From contig NC_067120.1 in assembly GCF_021347895.1 (NCBI RefSeq), positions 16,787,361 through 16,851,360 of the forward strand: a DNA stretch of 64,000 nucleotides. The letters run 5' to 3'. Of this stretch, positions 24,101 to 39,100 are shown one piece after another (position 1 is the first letter of the stretch; each line of letters begins with the position of its first letter). Origin of the DNA: Acanthochromis polyacanthus. Taxonomy: Eukaryota > Chordata > Actinopteri > Pomacentridae. The translations under genes were made by a program, and so were the position numbers. The notes below the pieces were generated by a model. It made no database searches and had not been told where the DNA came from. It worked only from the letters and a program-made list of their open reading frames with translations.

Positions 24101-27100
24101 CTAAAGATGACACCAATATATGTGAAACAGCAATAATTTTCATTTAAAGGTGCCAGAAAATGTGCTTTTTTTTTGTATAAATAACATTGTTGAGAACCTC
24201 CTCCACTGTAACGAAATCTAATGGCAAGGACAAACTCCAGCATGTTACCTTCCAGACCACAATATGCCATGTTGGCTGCTGCAGCAGGGTTCCGTGGGCG
24301 GCGATGGTGGAGAACAATGTTTGCCCAGCGCTTTTACGCACGGCAGGCCGTGGGTCGACACACAGCTCTCCCAGCTTGGCGTACAGGCACAGCCACAGGC
24401 AGTCAAAGGGAGGGGCGGGGTGGAATGGCCTGTTGAGGGTCTCTCCTCTCTCCTGAGCCTGCTTCTGTAGTGCCTCCTCCTCCCTCTCCAGCTCCTGTGT
24501 GATGGCTTCACCCCTTTGGAAGAAGTAGTCTGAAATGTTCCACTGTGGGCAGAAAGGGAAGTGGGGATGGAGAATGGGGGGTGTAAATTGAACAGGAAAG
24601 TTGGTAAGATGCTTCTAGCGGTTAGGCTATCTATTACAATAAAGTAATCTCCGAGGAATTGCCACACCTCAAGAGAAATAGCACAGCAAACCACAGATCG
24701 ATATCAGGTTTTTCATGTCCTGAATACTCGATGAAGCATCTACAAAACGTCTGTGAAGTGCTGGTAAATTAGATAAAAATCGTGCAAAAAAGGGAATATG
24801 TTACATTGGAATTGTTTAATCACATTAAAAATACCATGCTTGTATTGGAAAATTTATATTTTCTGTCATCGTTTCACATCTGTTAATTTACCAGCTACAC
24901 CACATCATTCTACTTGTGGCCTCTCAGAAACGCTTGCTGAACAAAAGTTTTACTATGTAAGCTTGAGCATTCACCATTTCTATGACTCCTGCCTGCATGT
25001 TTCAGAAAGCACTTGAAATAAAACCCTACAGCACAAGACATCTGTAATCTCACCAGTAAGCCAATGGATGTGAGGCTGATGTTGAGCTCCTGGTTCTGCA
25101 GGCCAAAGCTGCCGGCTACATCCACTACGATCTGGAGGCACGTGCAAGGCATGGTGGGTAGGAAGTCTGTCACCACCAACTGCAGGCACTGGAAGGCTGT
25201 TCGGATCAATGACTCACTGAAGGAGACACATGGCACACCTCGGTTTAGTTTCTTAAATTGTTTGACGTGTAAATGTGGATACATACAGATAATTAAGCAG
25301 TTGCACTTATTTTAAAACAAGAATTATTAGCAACAATAAAAAAAGCAAAATAAAATCTCCTTTTTGCTCTTACCCTTGATCATTGCGGATGGCTCCTATA
25401 ACACCCAAAACAAGAGGCCAGCCAGGCCCCAGGCCATCACCCTGGCTCTGTAGGATCTGCAGCACACACTCCAGCTGTTTCTGCCGAATGTCTGCATGCA
25501 GCACGTTGGACAACTCCTTCAGGGGGTTCAGCAACAGAAGCTGCAGCCGCTTGGGGATTAAAAGAGGGAGCTTCTGATTGATTTGTTAAACAACAGTACG
25601 TTCTTGCTTCGAAAATTATGCTATCCCAACCACACACAGCACAATTTACACAATTTATATATTCAAAATCTGGCGGATAATAAAGCTATTTTATGCACAC
25701 CATGCTTCACATATTGTGTCACTGCCCTTAGGAATACAGCAACCTGCAGTGGTAAGCCCACACAGCAGGAAAGGCCTTAAAGAAATATTGTGCATTTCTG
25801 TGGGAGAGCTATTATGTTTACGGCTCTGTGCCGTTCTATTAACCTCCACACGGTTCCACTGTCCTCTTTTAGATAAGCTTTATGCATTTCCCTTTATCTG
25901 TCTCACTAAAGTGAAGGTCATGGGCTCTGTGTTTATGAGAGACAACAGAAAGCGACTGTAGAAATTCAGTTTTTCACATTTTAAGCTTTTGGCAGACACT
26001 TATTTGTGCTGACTTACAGTGTGATGGCTGAAGGGATTTCTCAAATGTCAGCACTACAGTGACACCCAGTAAAGACAAACCGTGCTTCTATCTAACAAAA
26101 TAGTCCAGTGTGCCTATGAAGCTAATAAAACACAGAAACCTTATAAGCAATTAAATGTTGCTTAACTTAGTTTCTACAGAACATTGTCATACAACTGTCT
26201 AACAAACTTCATTTTTCTTGTTTTGCGTTTTCGATCATGTGTTGATTGTGCCGTTTCCTACCTGATTTTGGGCCAGTGGAGGGTCATGTTTGTAGGCGAG
26301 CCCAGCTTTTATAAGCGCTGTCAATGCCTCAGCCCCCCACTCTCTCATTCTGGAGTTTGGGTGCTGGCAGACCTGCAGGACAAATCACACACACAAACGC
26401 AGACACGTGCGCACAATGACGGATCTGACGCAAAAGCTGCTCAGAACAGTTTTTCCCAGCAGTGGTCATAGTGGGTGCGTGTGAAACAAGTAGGTGAAAT
26501 AAACCACAGACTGTGTGATCGAGCCTGGGATCCCCTGTGACAGACGGTGTAATCATGGAAGTATGGATACACATGGAGAGGCCAGGCTGAGCAGAAACCA
26601 GTACAACAGTGTGGTACGAAACCCAAACAATCCCACTAAAAACATTTTAGCTCATCCAAGATCACAATCATCCATCGTCATCAACTAATTACAATTTTTC
26701 TGGCATCATACTTTTAAATTCTACAGGGAAAACAGTTTTGCACAAAGACACACTGCTGGGTGCACACTGTAGTTGTACTGCTTTAGAACCCAGATGATCC
26801 ATGTGTATCCACTTAAAGCCTCACGTTTTCATCACAGCTTTAATCACAGTTTACATCACAGTTTACATCTGTACAAAACAAAAAAAACATAAAGGCGATG
26901 CAAATTTTGAGCACATTTTCTTTGAACTATGAAAGCACTGAATTTGAACAAGCAAAGAAAGATACCCAGCATTTTTATCTAAGCATACTTTGCAGGTACA
27001 GCTTTAGATTCTGCTTCTTTGACAAATCAGGGCTTCACATTGACAAACTGCGCACAATAAGGCAGGATCAAACACTGAGAGCGGAGCAAACGCACTGTGG

Positions 27101-30100
27101 ACACATTCTGACACTGCGAACTCTCAACTCCAACATGTAAATGTCAGATTGAGAGGAAAAGAGAAGAGATTGGAATAACGTGAGAGAGATGGGAGAAGCT
27201 GATGTTTGTGGGGGAGAGAATCTGAGCTTACCTTCTGCAAAACAAACACGTGCGCAAAGAGAGGGGAGATAGATACAGAAAGTGAGAAGAAAACCTCCAA
27301 ACACACCTTTAGAGATACATGAAAGAGAATTTACAACTACAAAAAGTACTCCCTATATCTGATACAGTGAGTTACAAACAACTATCAACATCTGGCCTCT
27401 AATAAGACTCTAGTTCTGTGTGTTGGGCTGAGGATGTCATTCTTTTAACACTGTTGCAACTGTTTTAAAAGCACAATGATGCTCAAATTCTTAAGTCAGG
27501 TTGGCATTTCAGTCCTCTGGTATTAACATCATTAATGGCAATCAGCTCCTGCCTGGCTGCGACTACCGCTGTACCAGCTCATTTTTAGAAAGCTGACTCT
27601 TTCTCAACATTGTTCTGCACTGTAGCTGGAATTTTTTGAGTCTGTTGAGCTAAACAGGGGTCTCATTCGCAGTGAATAGCACCTTGACCTCCTTCTGGCT
27701 CTGCTTTTAAAATCCATTTGTGTGGGCAGCCTATTAGTAGCAAATGAACGTGCAAATATACTAAGCCAATCACATACTACAGCTTTCAATAAAAAGTATG
27801 AGCTAAAAAAATTTCATGCACTATAGTCAAGCACAAATTATGTCCGAATTTCTAACAAACTGTAACACAAATGAATGACTTTCATCTTTTCAGTACTTCT
27901 AGCGATTTTTCTTCTTCAGTTTTCTCGGAGAAGCAATTTTATTTTTACTTAAGGGGCTCATGTGCCCCAGTCTCCGTGGAAAAATGCTATTATTCAGGTT
28001 TCATGACTCGGTAAAGTAACCCAAAAGGGTGAAAGATGCAATTACATCATTTTGACATTCTTTTAACTTCAGACATTCATTATTTTGAGAGATTTGGTGG
28101 AAATCTTCAATGAGATTGTTAAAGAGACCATCAGCATTGGGAAATTTATCTGGAGCACTAATGCAACACATCAGATTCTGTGTATTTGTATTGCCTAAAG
28201 TAAAAGGAAGTGACTGTATATCGGATCAATGCATACTCAGAAAAATAAATTACATGTTCAAAGTGACAGACGTTAAATTACTGTGGAACCCTCGCTGACA
28301 AAGATATCATATTGTATCTTCTATCTTTTTTTTACTGCATTTGAATGAAGTGCAGTCACACTGACACTGTTTTACAAATAAGAGTTTAGCTACACCTCGT
28401 TTGCTTTAGTTGCAACTCGAAATTACCTCCAATAAATGACCTGTCAGAGGTCTCCACAGGATCTCAATACGATCCATGTTCACTAGGCCAGTTTCCAGCA
28501 GCTTTGCAACCGCAAATAGAGACGGTTCCTGAAATATGAGCAGAAACAGAAAAAGTAGACAATTACTGGACACCTTGCATACCAAATGCAAGATCAAATT
28601 AAACTTTATGAGATTTTAACCAAATCATATGAAAAAAATTATCCTCGATATCAGTGAAATGCGGAAACTCTTTACCTTGTTATTTCCATAAGCCATTTCC
28701 ATGGCTTCCAGAGAGAGCGAACAGAGAGCATTGATCAGGTGATGCAGGGACACATCATCCAGGTACCTGGACCACAGAAAAAGAAGATATATCAGATACA
28801 TTGGATATGGATATTTTACTTCATACTAAAATGCTGAGAAGTCAGATTTGAACACATAGTATTCTTTACATTTTTTTTTTTTTAAAGATATCTATTTAAA
28901 AGCTTCAGAATAAGTAATTGGGGTTTCTATACTGGGTGCTCAGAGATAAAACATTGATCCTTACTGGGAGCTCTCAAACAATCTGGACAGGATGTTGGAG
29001 ATGACGGGCAGGTCTGTCATCACTGCTGTGGTCAGCACCTGTTCAGGTTAAAGACACAAACACAGAAACTTAGACGAAGCAAAGAGTACAATTCATGCTA
29101 AATACAGAGCTTATATAGGAGACTTACCGTACTGGGTCCCTCCACTGCTCGACCGGGCTTCAGGGCACCACCCACCCCTGGCTTAAGCCCCAGGATCCAC
29201 ACTAAGTGCTGGGAGAGAAAATTGAGAAGAGAAAGGAGAGTTGGAATAGAAACTAAATCCATATTAACTGAGAAGGTCATGACTTGTACACCAACGTGCT
29301 GCTAGATATTTGTTTTTCCTCACACTCGACAAGAAGATATACAAATGAGAAAGTTGCACAAAGCAAAAACAAAACAGCATTAAAAACAAGCAATATAATA
29401 CAATTTCATCATTTGGTTTATAGGAGTTATTCTTTGCAGGTCATTTCTTTCCTGACCGACTGTGCAAGTTACATATACATTAATGCATGTATAAATGTAA
29501 TGGATGTTGTACAGTATTTGGATTGTCTAATTAATTATGGTTGTGTGCGGCTACAAGTTAACATGAGGTACTAGCTGGTTGTATTACCTGAAGTGTCGCC
29601 AGCACCAGCTGCCAGGAGGTGCCCAGAACTGCCCCGTGGCAATGGGCCAGGTTCAACAGGGTTCGCATACACTGGATGTTCTTGGCAGTCAGCTGACACA
29701 GAAACAGTCAGTTATAATACAGCACATTTTAATGCAAATATTATCAGGCATTCAGCTGATCAAAAACAGACCATTAAAATGGTAGAAAAAGCTAAAATGT
29801 TCTGTTTGTCTAAAATTATAATCCATTAGTCATGCAGTATGATATCAACTATATGAATTGCCGTTACAAATGAAGGGAGGGGGAATACATGAGCACAGCG
29901 TACAGCTATAAAAACACAATATACTGACATTACTATGGGGAAAATTCTGATTGCAGCATCATTATTCCAAGTCAGGGTCAAGGTCACAGCGCATGTATTT
30001 TGAAATGTTATTGCCCTCGAGGGAAATTAGATGCAGAAGCATGCCTGACGTGCCTGCGTTAATAACCGTTGTCCCTTACCTGAACGGTGCCTTGAGAAAG

Positions 30101-33100
30101 AAAGTGTCTGTTTTTATGAGGGTATTATTAGTGGGTGTTGTGCATATTATGCATATTAATAACACCTACAGCCTGGTAAACAAATAGCTTCGTACGTGTG
30201 TGACTGCTCAGAGAAACCAGCTCAGATAGGACTGCATTTTTGTGAATTAAACATTTAAGTGATTCTGATTCAATGTAGATAAAAATACACTATATTGATT
30301 ACATCGTTGTACTGTATATACTATTAAATTAATAACACAGGTATGAATCTAGCGTAACCCAAATCATAGTTGAGGGTTTGATTTGTTTAGCTGTTTTTCT
30401 GGTCTGACGTTGTCTTGACTTGGTGCCACTCGTTTTTGGATTTGTCTTGTCCCAGATTCGACTTTTGTGGTCACGACTAGGGTTCTGGTTTAGAGAGGGA
30501 GTACCTTCCTTAACAGCTACAGTTTGGCTTCTTTTTGCAACTATTGCCGCTTTACTGGTAGATTACAGTTTGCATAATTTGTCTCAATTACAAAATGGTT
30601 GCAAGCCTTCTTCCTGGAAAACTGCTACATGAATTAAAATATTAAATGTCAAGTGTAGCCATTGCCTCTTCAAAACCGTGTGAATGTGTGTCCTTACCAC
30701 CACAGTGCCCTGGGGCTGGGCGGTGAGTGGCTGCCCCACAGCCACCACCTGCTGATGGGATTCACTGGAGGGGCTGATAATCTGCACACTCTGGCCCTGG
30801 ATGGAGTAGGCTGCAGAGAACAGACCCAGACAAACACATGTGTACACAGACACACACACACGCAAAAACACAGGAGTCTAGTCTTTCTATGGGGCTCAGT
30901 GAAACACACAAACAGATTTTGTAACAAGCTTACGACATGCAAGAAAAGCTTTCTTAATTAACTCCAAGGCAAACATCCATCGTGAGTCGAGACCCAATTT
31001 GCCAGCTTTATCTCTACAAGCTGATATGCAAATAGTGAATGTCTGAGCAGTTGGTTTGAGAGCAGCTGTGTGTGTACGTCTACATTCCCCAGACACATTC
31101 TCCTTGGTGTTTCTAATTAGAAGCCACAGTGAAAAGTTATGGATTAATGCAATAAGAGAAGGGCAACAGGGACAGGCAGAATGCCAACAGTTTACATGGT
31201 GAGCACATCTAACCATACGGGAGATCAGAAGGGCTCATTAATATAACATAAACTCACATGACCAGAGGCCATCCTCAGGGTGATAGAGGGGGGATTTGTA
31301 ATGGTTTGCACTGTTTTCCAGGTATTTCTGATTGTATTTGTGCATGTGTGCAGGCGATCTGATCAGACTTGTGAGGTACAGCTTGCATTATTATCTCCAT
31401 GTAGCAATAAGTGGCATCTGCAGACTGATACCTTTGCTGGAGAGGTTGGCGGTGTTGCTGCTGAGAACAGTCAGGGCGTAGTGTGGTGGCAGAGAGGCCT
31501 TGCAAATAGCCGTGATGAAGGCATCACGAGGTGTCACCAGGCCTAAACGTCCGCACAGCGAGGCCATGGTCAGCTCTGCTTTCAGGATGTTCTCCGTGGC
31601 CGTTTCATCAGTGCTGAAGACAGAGGACAAGCAGGGAAGTAAGAGAGAAGACAGAAAAAGTAAATGCAGTCTGCAGCTCACAGCAGTATGATATGTTCTC
31701 CTGTCATGTGTATCATGGTATTAAATAGGTAGTAATGTCTTAATAAATGCCATTAGGGGTGATTCAGACCTTTATTCAAAGGAAAATAAGATTATTAAAC
31801 ACAGAGGAGGAAAACCTGAAAATGTGTGACACATCCTGACTCTGTCTATATATTTACTTTTGAATTTAAAATAGTAAACTACATTTTTAACTGGTACTTT
31901 AAAAAATATTATATTGTAGCACAGAAACTGCACTGCATGGAAACAGTTCAAATCCAAGTCAACCTCTGGTGAAATTTTTAGTATTGGAGCACAAAATAAA
32001 ACTTTACTCCCTCACAATACACAATGCCAATTGTTTTGCATACTATATAGGTGATTTTTTTTCTTATGTGTAACATAAGCTACCTCTCTCCTACTTGAAT
32101 CGTTGTTGTAAACACATAACACGACTCCTGACTACAAAACATCTCTCTCTGAACAGGCAGTGGGTGTATTTACCTGGCATCCAGCAGCAGAGACAGAGCA
32201 GCCAGGAGACCACACCAGCAGGCACTGACCATCTCCTCCCACACCAGGTGGGCTCCTGAGACAGAGAAACAGACTATTATTGGGTTTATTCAGGAAATAT
32301 TTCACTTCAGTTTGGGCAGTATCACTTGGACGACATCCATTTCCTATACAGGGTTTCCATAAAGTCTCTTCACAATTTTAAGAATTTATTACAAAGGCAG
32401 CTGATGAGACATCTTAACCAGATTTGTTTTATTGTAATCAGTGTTTAATGAAGTTTGTAATCATACCGAAATTGTGTGTTTCAGGTATCCTGTTGGCGAA
32501 AGAGGTACTGTTAAATGAAACCCTAAAAAATGGCGACTCCTCAGACCGGTGGATGGGACAATTCCTTGGCCAACACATTCTCCGGATATCACTACGTTGG
32601 ACTTCTTGCTATGGGGTTTTGTTAAAGACACTGTGCATTGAACAATGATACGAGACATTACTGACTTGAAGCAAAAGATTTCTGATGCCATTGCCACCAC
32701 TGATGAGGCTATGCTACAGTGAACATGGCAAGAAATCGAGCACCGTCTTGATGTGCTTCATGGTGCCCATATAGAGGGGTATTAAATGAGGTAGAAAAAA
32801 CTATGGCAACCACTGACTACAATAAAACAAATGTAGTTAACCCTTTAAGCTTCAGTCAATTCCAGCCGTTTTCAGTACAAAAAAATCGCTAATATTCTAT
32901 TTTTAAATTAAAAAAATGACGAAAAATACGGGGAATATTGGACGCGCATCGGGAGGTGCATTTCCTTGAAAACGACCGATTCGGGGATTTTATACCGACT
33001 TCAGGACATGTTTTGGACAAAATAGTTTACTGGCTTGTGTCATCTGATGTAAAAGGTTGGATTATGGCCGTTTTTTGTGGAATCTTTTTTTTTTGTGTGT

Positions 33101-36100
33101 AATAATAAACCCGGAAATGTGAGTCGCGCTGTGTGCTTTGAAGCCGTGTATAGAGAACGGATGGATGAATATTTGTTTTTGTCGGACAAATGTGTTTTTC
33201 TCACCCGCTGTGGTAATCGCATCTGAAAGTGGTTTATACCGGCGGATTCATGAGAATCTAAGCTTTCCATCGGTGTATAGTGTTTGTATAATCGCGTTTG
33301 CACCCGTCGGACATTCTTGAAATTCCTATGCAAATTAGTAGGTGTACCGCCGGCGGTACACTGAAGCTTAAAGGGTTAAGATATCTTATCAACTGCCTTT
33401 GTAACAAATTCTTAAAATTGTAAAGAGACTTTATGGACACCCTGTATGTTGTCTGAAAATGTAAAGATCTGCTTGTATAATCCCGACCACCAGGGGTCAC
33501 AGAAGTGCTACCACCCAGGATTCTAACTGGTTTGACAATCACGCAGTAAAACACATATTTTATTAATACGTATGTGCAGTTTCCACAAACCCATAAATCC
33601 CCCTCAAAAACGCTGCTTTTCAACTTGCTGCACCTGTTCAAACAACACCTCTACTTCTCTGTATATATTTAATTTGACTGTTTTCTTCCTCCTCAGAACT
33701 TTCCCTCTGATCGCTCTCACCAGGCTGTGGCTTCCACTCCTGGTCAGGGTGAGCCTCCCTGAATTCAGCTGCTGCCTCCTCCTCCGTGGCCAATTCTCTT
33801 TCAATCATCGAGGTGATGCCCCTCACCAGGTCAAGCAGAGCACTGAAGGCCACCGACATGGCATAGCCCTCTGGGATGGATGGTGGCTCAACCTTGTCCA
33901 GCATCTCTAAACTGGGGAGAAAAGAGAAAGAGGAAAAAAGGTGAGTTAAGTGTATGTCTGAGCATGAAGTTTCCCCCTTTACTTTTTGTAAACATTGAAT
34001 ACTGGTCACTTGAATTTAGCTTTTTTGACAATAATTTAAAAAAAAAGACTCATGTCAAAGTGAAATGATGTCTAATATCAGCTAATTAAAATATAAAGAG
34101 TAAAATAACTGACTGCATAAGTATTCACTTAACTTGGGTGTATACTTTTTTTTTTGTGCTGAGTCTCATCTCTCTCTAATGCTACACTCCATCCCACCTT
34201 TGAAACTACCAGCAAGAAACCTAATTACAGCAAATACACACCATTACTGCCTGAGAGGATAATTTAAACAACACCTCTTTGTTACAGGAAGGCCTCTGGC
34301 TAACGTGACTCCCTGTATTTTAAGTCTTACTTCCCTGTGAAATGCCACAGACTAATGACAACAGTGCCTTTGATCTCTGCCTGACTATGTTCCCCTGCGG
34401 TTCAGAGAAAAAGTCTTTATCACTGCTTGCAGGATACAGCTTAACAATAATCCTGCAACCTTACGTATATTTATGCTACTTTGCAGCATAGAATAGGTCA
34501 TTCTACAACTGTTCACCTGTTCTGAGTATGAGACAAGAATTACATATTTGTTACACACTGAAGACAATAAAGAAAGGGAGGCGGAAAGTGGAGCTTTTTG
34601 GAGTATAAGCAGTAACCGTTCTTACTATGTCGCCTTGGCGCTGCCCTGAACGCTGACAGTCATTAGAGGGATCCAGGTTCCACGGTATTCAAACGCTGCC
34701 TGGGTGGTCAGAGTGCCGCTGACTCCTCCTGTCCCTGGGCCGCCCTGTGCTGCGCCCTGAGCCCCTGAACCTGACCCACCTAGAGAGGAAATAGGACAGG
34801 AATGAGGTATGGGAAAAGAGCACAAATCAGAAAGGTGATACAGAATGAGAAAAAGCACTATAAACGACAAAACTATATTGATCACATTTTGAGTTTTCTT
34901 GTCAACCAGGATACGTACGTTTAAGAAAAGATCTCTATTCATTTATCTCACAGATCTGGATCTCACATGCATTTGCATATATCTTTCTCACATCTACAGA
35001 ACTTTTTGTATGGCTTAATGCTCTGTGAAAACAGCTACAGGAATCCTGAACATGATTAATTCTAAAAATCAGTCAACTGACCTGCAGGTGCGCTGACAGC
35101 AGCAGCATTGCCCGCATTGGGGACAATGAAGAGAGACTGGATGAAGGATCCCAGGGCGTTAACGATGTCTCTGAACACCTTAGTGGAGTGCTGCTTCATG
35201 TCGTACGACTGGCAGAAAGAACTGAGAAAAGGAAAACAACTCTGAACTTTGTGATACCAAATCAGACACAACAATGAACCGACCAAATGAGTGCTGAACT
35301 ACACTATAAAAACATCATTCTCAGACAGTTCAGACTCTGCTTGGCTCAAGCTCAGGTGTATGCTGTCATGCTCTACTCAGATTTCATCAGACTAAGCTAT
35401 ACTGTCAGACTGTCAGGCTCAACATCCATCAGCTTCACTTTGTCAGTCTCTGCTATACATAGCAGCTGTTAGCTACAGTAACTTAAAATAATTTTGCATG
35501 TTAAATATTGGCACGTTAACCTGAAAATATCATCTTGATGTTGCACAACCATAAAGATCTGTCAAATTTCACACCAGTCTAACGAGTTTGCAGACATTTT
35601 ATCAACAAATACAAACTGTGCTAGTGTCACAGTTAGAAATCTTTTATTCCATTTAAACCAATTTGTAGTCTGTTGATCTGCTCAGCTCAGCCTGTGTTGT
35701 TTTGTCTAGCAGCAGATAATTCAATAATTACAAAAATATTTAGCTATCATCACCAGATAAACTGCATTGTTAGACTTCTAATTAAATATTCATTAAGGAG
35801 TGATTACCAGCAATATTAGGACCAATTCCTTTTTTTTTGAGCAGTGCAGGTGTACAAGATAAGATATGTAACCAAGACAGGAAAAGCAACATTTTAATGC
35901 TCTGAGCCTCTTTACTTGAAAAGCATGCAATTTTTTAAAAGGCTATTTTTACTTACCGTAATAAATGAGGCTGCACACAAAGCCTATGGACTGATTCCAC
36001 AGCCACTGCTCTCAGCCACTGCGGCTTCTCCCCATCCAAAAACTTCACCAGCAGAGACAAGAAGATCTCACACTCAGTCACCTGCAAAACAAACATACAC

Positions 36101-39100
36101 ATATCAGACTGGGGAAAAAAACATTTGGCCAGCTAAACAAAGACAGACTGTCAGGCAAAATCCCTGAATCCCTTCAGGCTTTGAGGAAGCTATTCTAGGG
36201 TGCACAATGTGTGGGTTCTTCTTCGCAGACACGGGCAACAAGACAAATTTCCATCTCAAGACTTGAAAGAATGCCGCTAAATGAAAACAGCTGCAAAGCT
36301 GAATTACTCAAATGCAGCTAAGCTCATTAAAGTGCCTGGTGCAGAACTAAGACAAAACTACTACGATGCTAATCCAATGCTAATCAGGCCAGATCAATTA
36401 AGTGTATCAGCTCTGTGCTTGAGCAAATCCCTCAGACATGAATCATCCATCGGACAGGGGGTTTGGCCAGTTGCCCATCGCTGCAGACTGGTCCCTTACC
36501 AATAAGCTGTAAAAGTGCTTGATGAGGACTGAGACCACCCGCAGCAACCTCATGCAGATGGGAAAGTAAGGTTTCTCCACTGGGGCAGGTGAGGCGGCGC
36601 TGCTGCTGCCCTGTCGGAACTTGATGTTGGGGGAGAAAAGCTTGATGACAAGGGGACACACTCTTTCCTTCAGCAGGAAACTGAACTCCTGGTGCTGAGC
36701 AGAAAACAAAAAAAAGCAAAAGACATCGGGATAAGCTCGAGCATAGACCAAGATTCATTATTCATCGAAGACCATTTTGGATCAGTGCACTAAAGCGCAT
36801 AACTGTGTCCATAACATCAACCATATCATTTTAAGAACGTGTGTACCTGAAGGAAAACGCCAGGGAAATCATTAAGAACAGACTCCAGCAGCTCCAGTCC
36901 AAATGTCCGGGTCATCTCTGTCATCCCCACCAGCCAGTAGGGGGCATCAGCATTCACCAGCTGGCACAAGTCCTGCAGGAAGACACATAACAGAATTCAA
37001 AACAATGGACTGTTATGTCCTACACATATTACAGTGGTTGAAACAGTACATTCACAGAGCTCTGCTGGAAAGATAAGCATCGTCACACAAATGTGCAGCG
37101 TGGGTAAAAAAACAACATGACACTTAGACACGAGGGACCATTGCATCACTTTGTGCAAATTTGAAAAGCTATCAGTTCCTCCTTACTTTCAACAGAATGC
37201 AATGCAATAAGACTGTCAATACCAGCAGTTTTGATTTTTTTTAATCTCTAAATCCCACATGAAGAGATCATGAGCAGTGTTTGCAAACCAGCTTAGATAA
37301 AATGTTCCACAGAAGCTGATAAAAGAAGGGCATGAGTGGAGGGTGATCGCCTCCTGGTGGATGTACCTGGAACAGCATGTATGCGTCCTTGGCACTGGGT
37401 CTCAGAGTACTAACAGACCTCCGGTTGGTGTTTCCCTGGACAGGAGGAGGCTGCTCCACAATGCCTTGAGGTTAAATACAATGAATACATTACATATTAA
37501 AGCAACTAAGTGAGAATACAACAGTCAAATGAGCTAAATCTGTGAGAATTTAACTGTGGCAGTTATCTTTCTTGAATGTATCTGCAAATATTGAACATCC
37601 CTGTAATGCCACAGTGAACTTCCCCTCACTATACAGATTGGGCATTTTCTTCAGACAACACCAGTGCCGTCTAACCTTTAAAACGCTCATCCTCCGCCAC
37701 CATCCTCTCAAACACCACAGTGACGACCTGTCTGACGGTGGCGGCTGCTGTGTTGTTGGTGATGTTGTCCTTGGTGAAGTGGAGGCGGAAACACAGGACA
37801 ATAGCCTGGGCAAGGAAAAACATGACTATTATATATGTTACAAACTGAATGGAAGTGAGTTTCTGCTTCAGATGAGGTTCGTCTTTATGAGAGGTAAAAA
37901 AAAAAAATGCTCCTTCACCTTAATCATTCTAGGTCCAAGTATTTTCATACAGCAAAAGGGTGTCTTTAAAGATTTATTTCTCAATCTATTAACATCCAGT
38001 AAGATTTACAAAGAAAATAGTTCACAAAGTTTGACTATGAGGTAAGATGCTGCACACACTGAAGCAAGGATACCACACATCAAAAATGCTGGGTGTAATA
38101 AAAGATAAATAATACAGAGAAGATGACTCACTGAGGAAAATGAGCGGCTTATGTTGGTATCTGAAGTGTTGAGTGTGCACATATAGCATAGATACAAGGG
38201 TGAAGGACATATGTATATACTGTCCATAAAAAGTCTGTCTGATACATGGTTGTGTCAGCCTTGTACCTTTGAAAGTACTTCATCGTGTACAACTGTGTTG
38301 GTCGTTAAGAGGACCAGGACCGTCTGTAGAAGTTTCAGCTCCTCCAAACCGTTTTCCATCAGCTGCCACAACATGTTGATGATGTTCCCCGCCGCCGCCT
38401 GTAATGTGCACAAGAACTCTTTAGAGTGAAGCACTGATCCATCCATCCATCCATTCTCTATACACCGCTTTATCCTGTGTCTGTACATCTTCACTGCTGT
38501 GATGATGGACACACACTTGTGGCTGAATACGGAAGGCTGTCCCAGAATTACTAACTTGTAACAAAAAAAAAATCAAGTGAGAGTTCAGCCTGAAGTCACT
38601 GCCCTCAATCACAGACACGCACACAAACACACACTCGTGGGCCCAGCTGGTGGTGCCCGCTCAGGGGTCACAACATCAGAGTTCAAAAACAACAGATCTA
38701 GCTGCCAGTTAATGTTGATGTTGACCGCAAGTGACACTACATGTCCTTTCTTGGGTCAAGCTGTCCACATTAAGACTGCTCTACATGCATCTCCCCCGTG
38801 AGCGGTTTTTATTTATACTAACTGACTGGAGTCACAGGTGAACTTTTGACTTCCGTTCCACAATCATTTATATTGTCAATAAATCTATTTAATCTGTCAG
38901 TTGTTGTATATGTTTGTTCTATCTAATATTTTTTTGCTTCACATCTACATTCAAGATACTTCAGGATTTAACCCGGAATTTTCTCTTTGTGCAGAGATTT
39001 TATTCTACATTGCAGCTAACAGTTCTATAGGGATGCAGGTGGTGTTTGCCTCAAAGTGAACTCAGTTCCTGAATGTCAAAAAATCATTCAGTGACAGCAA

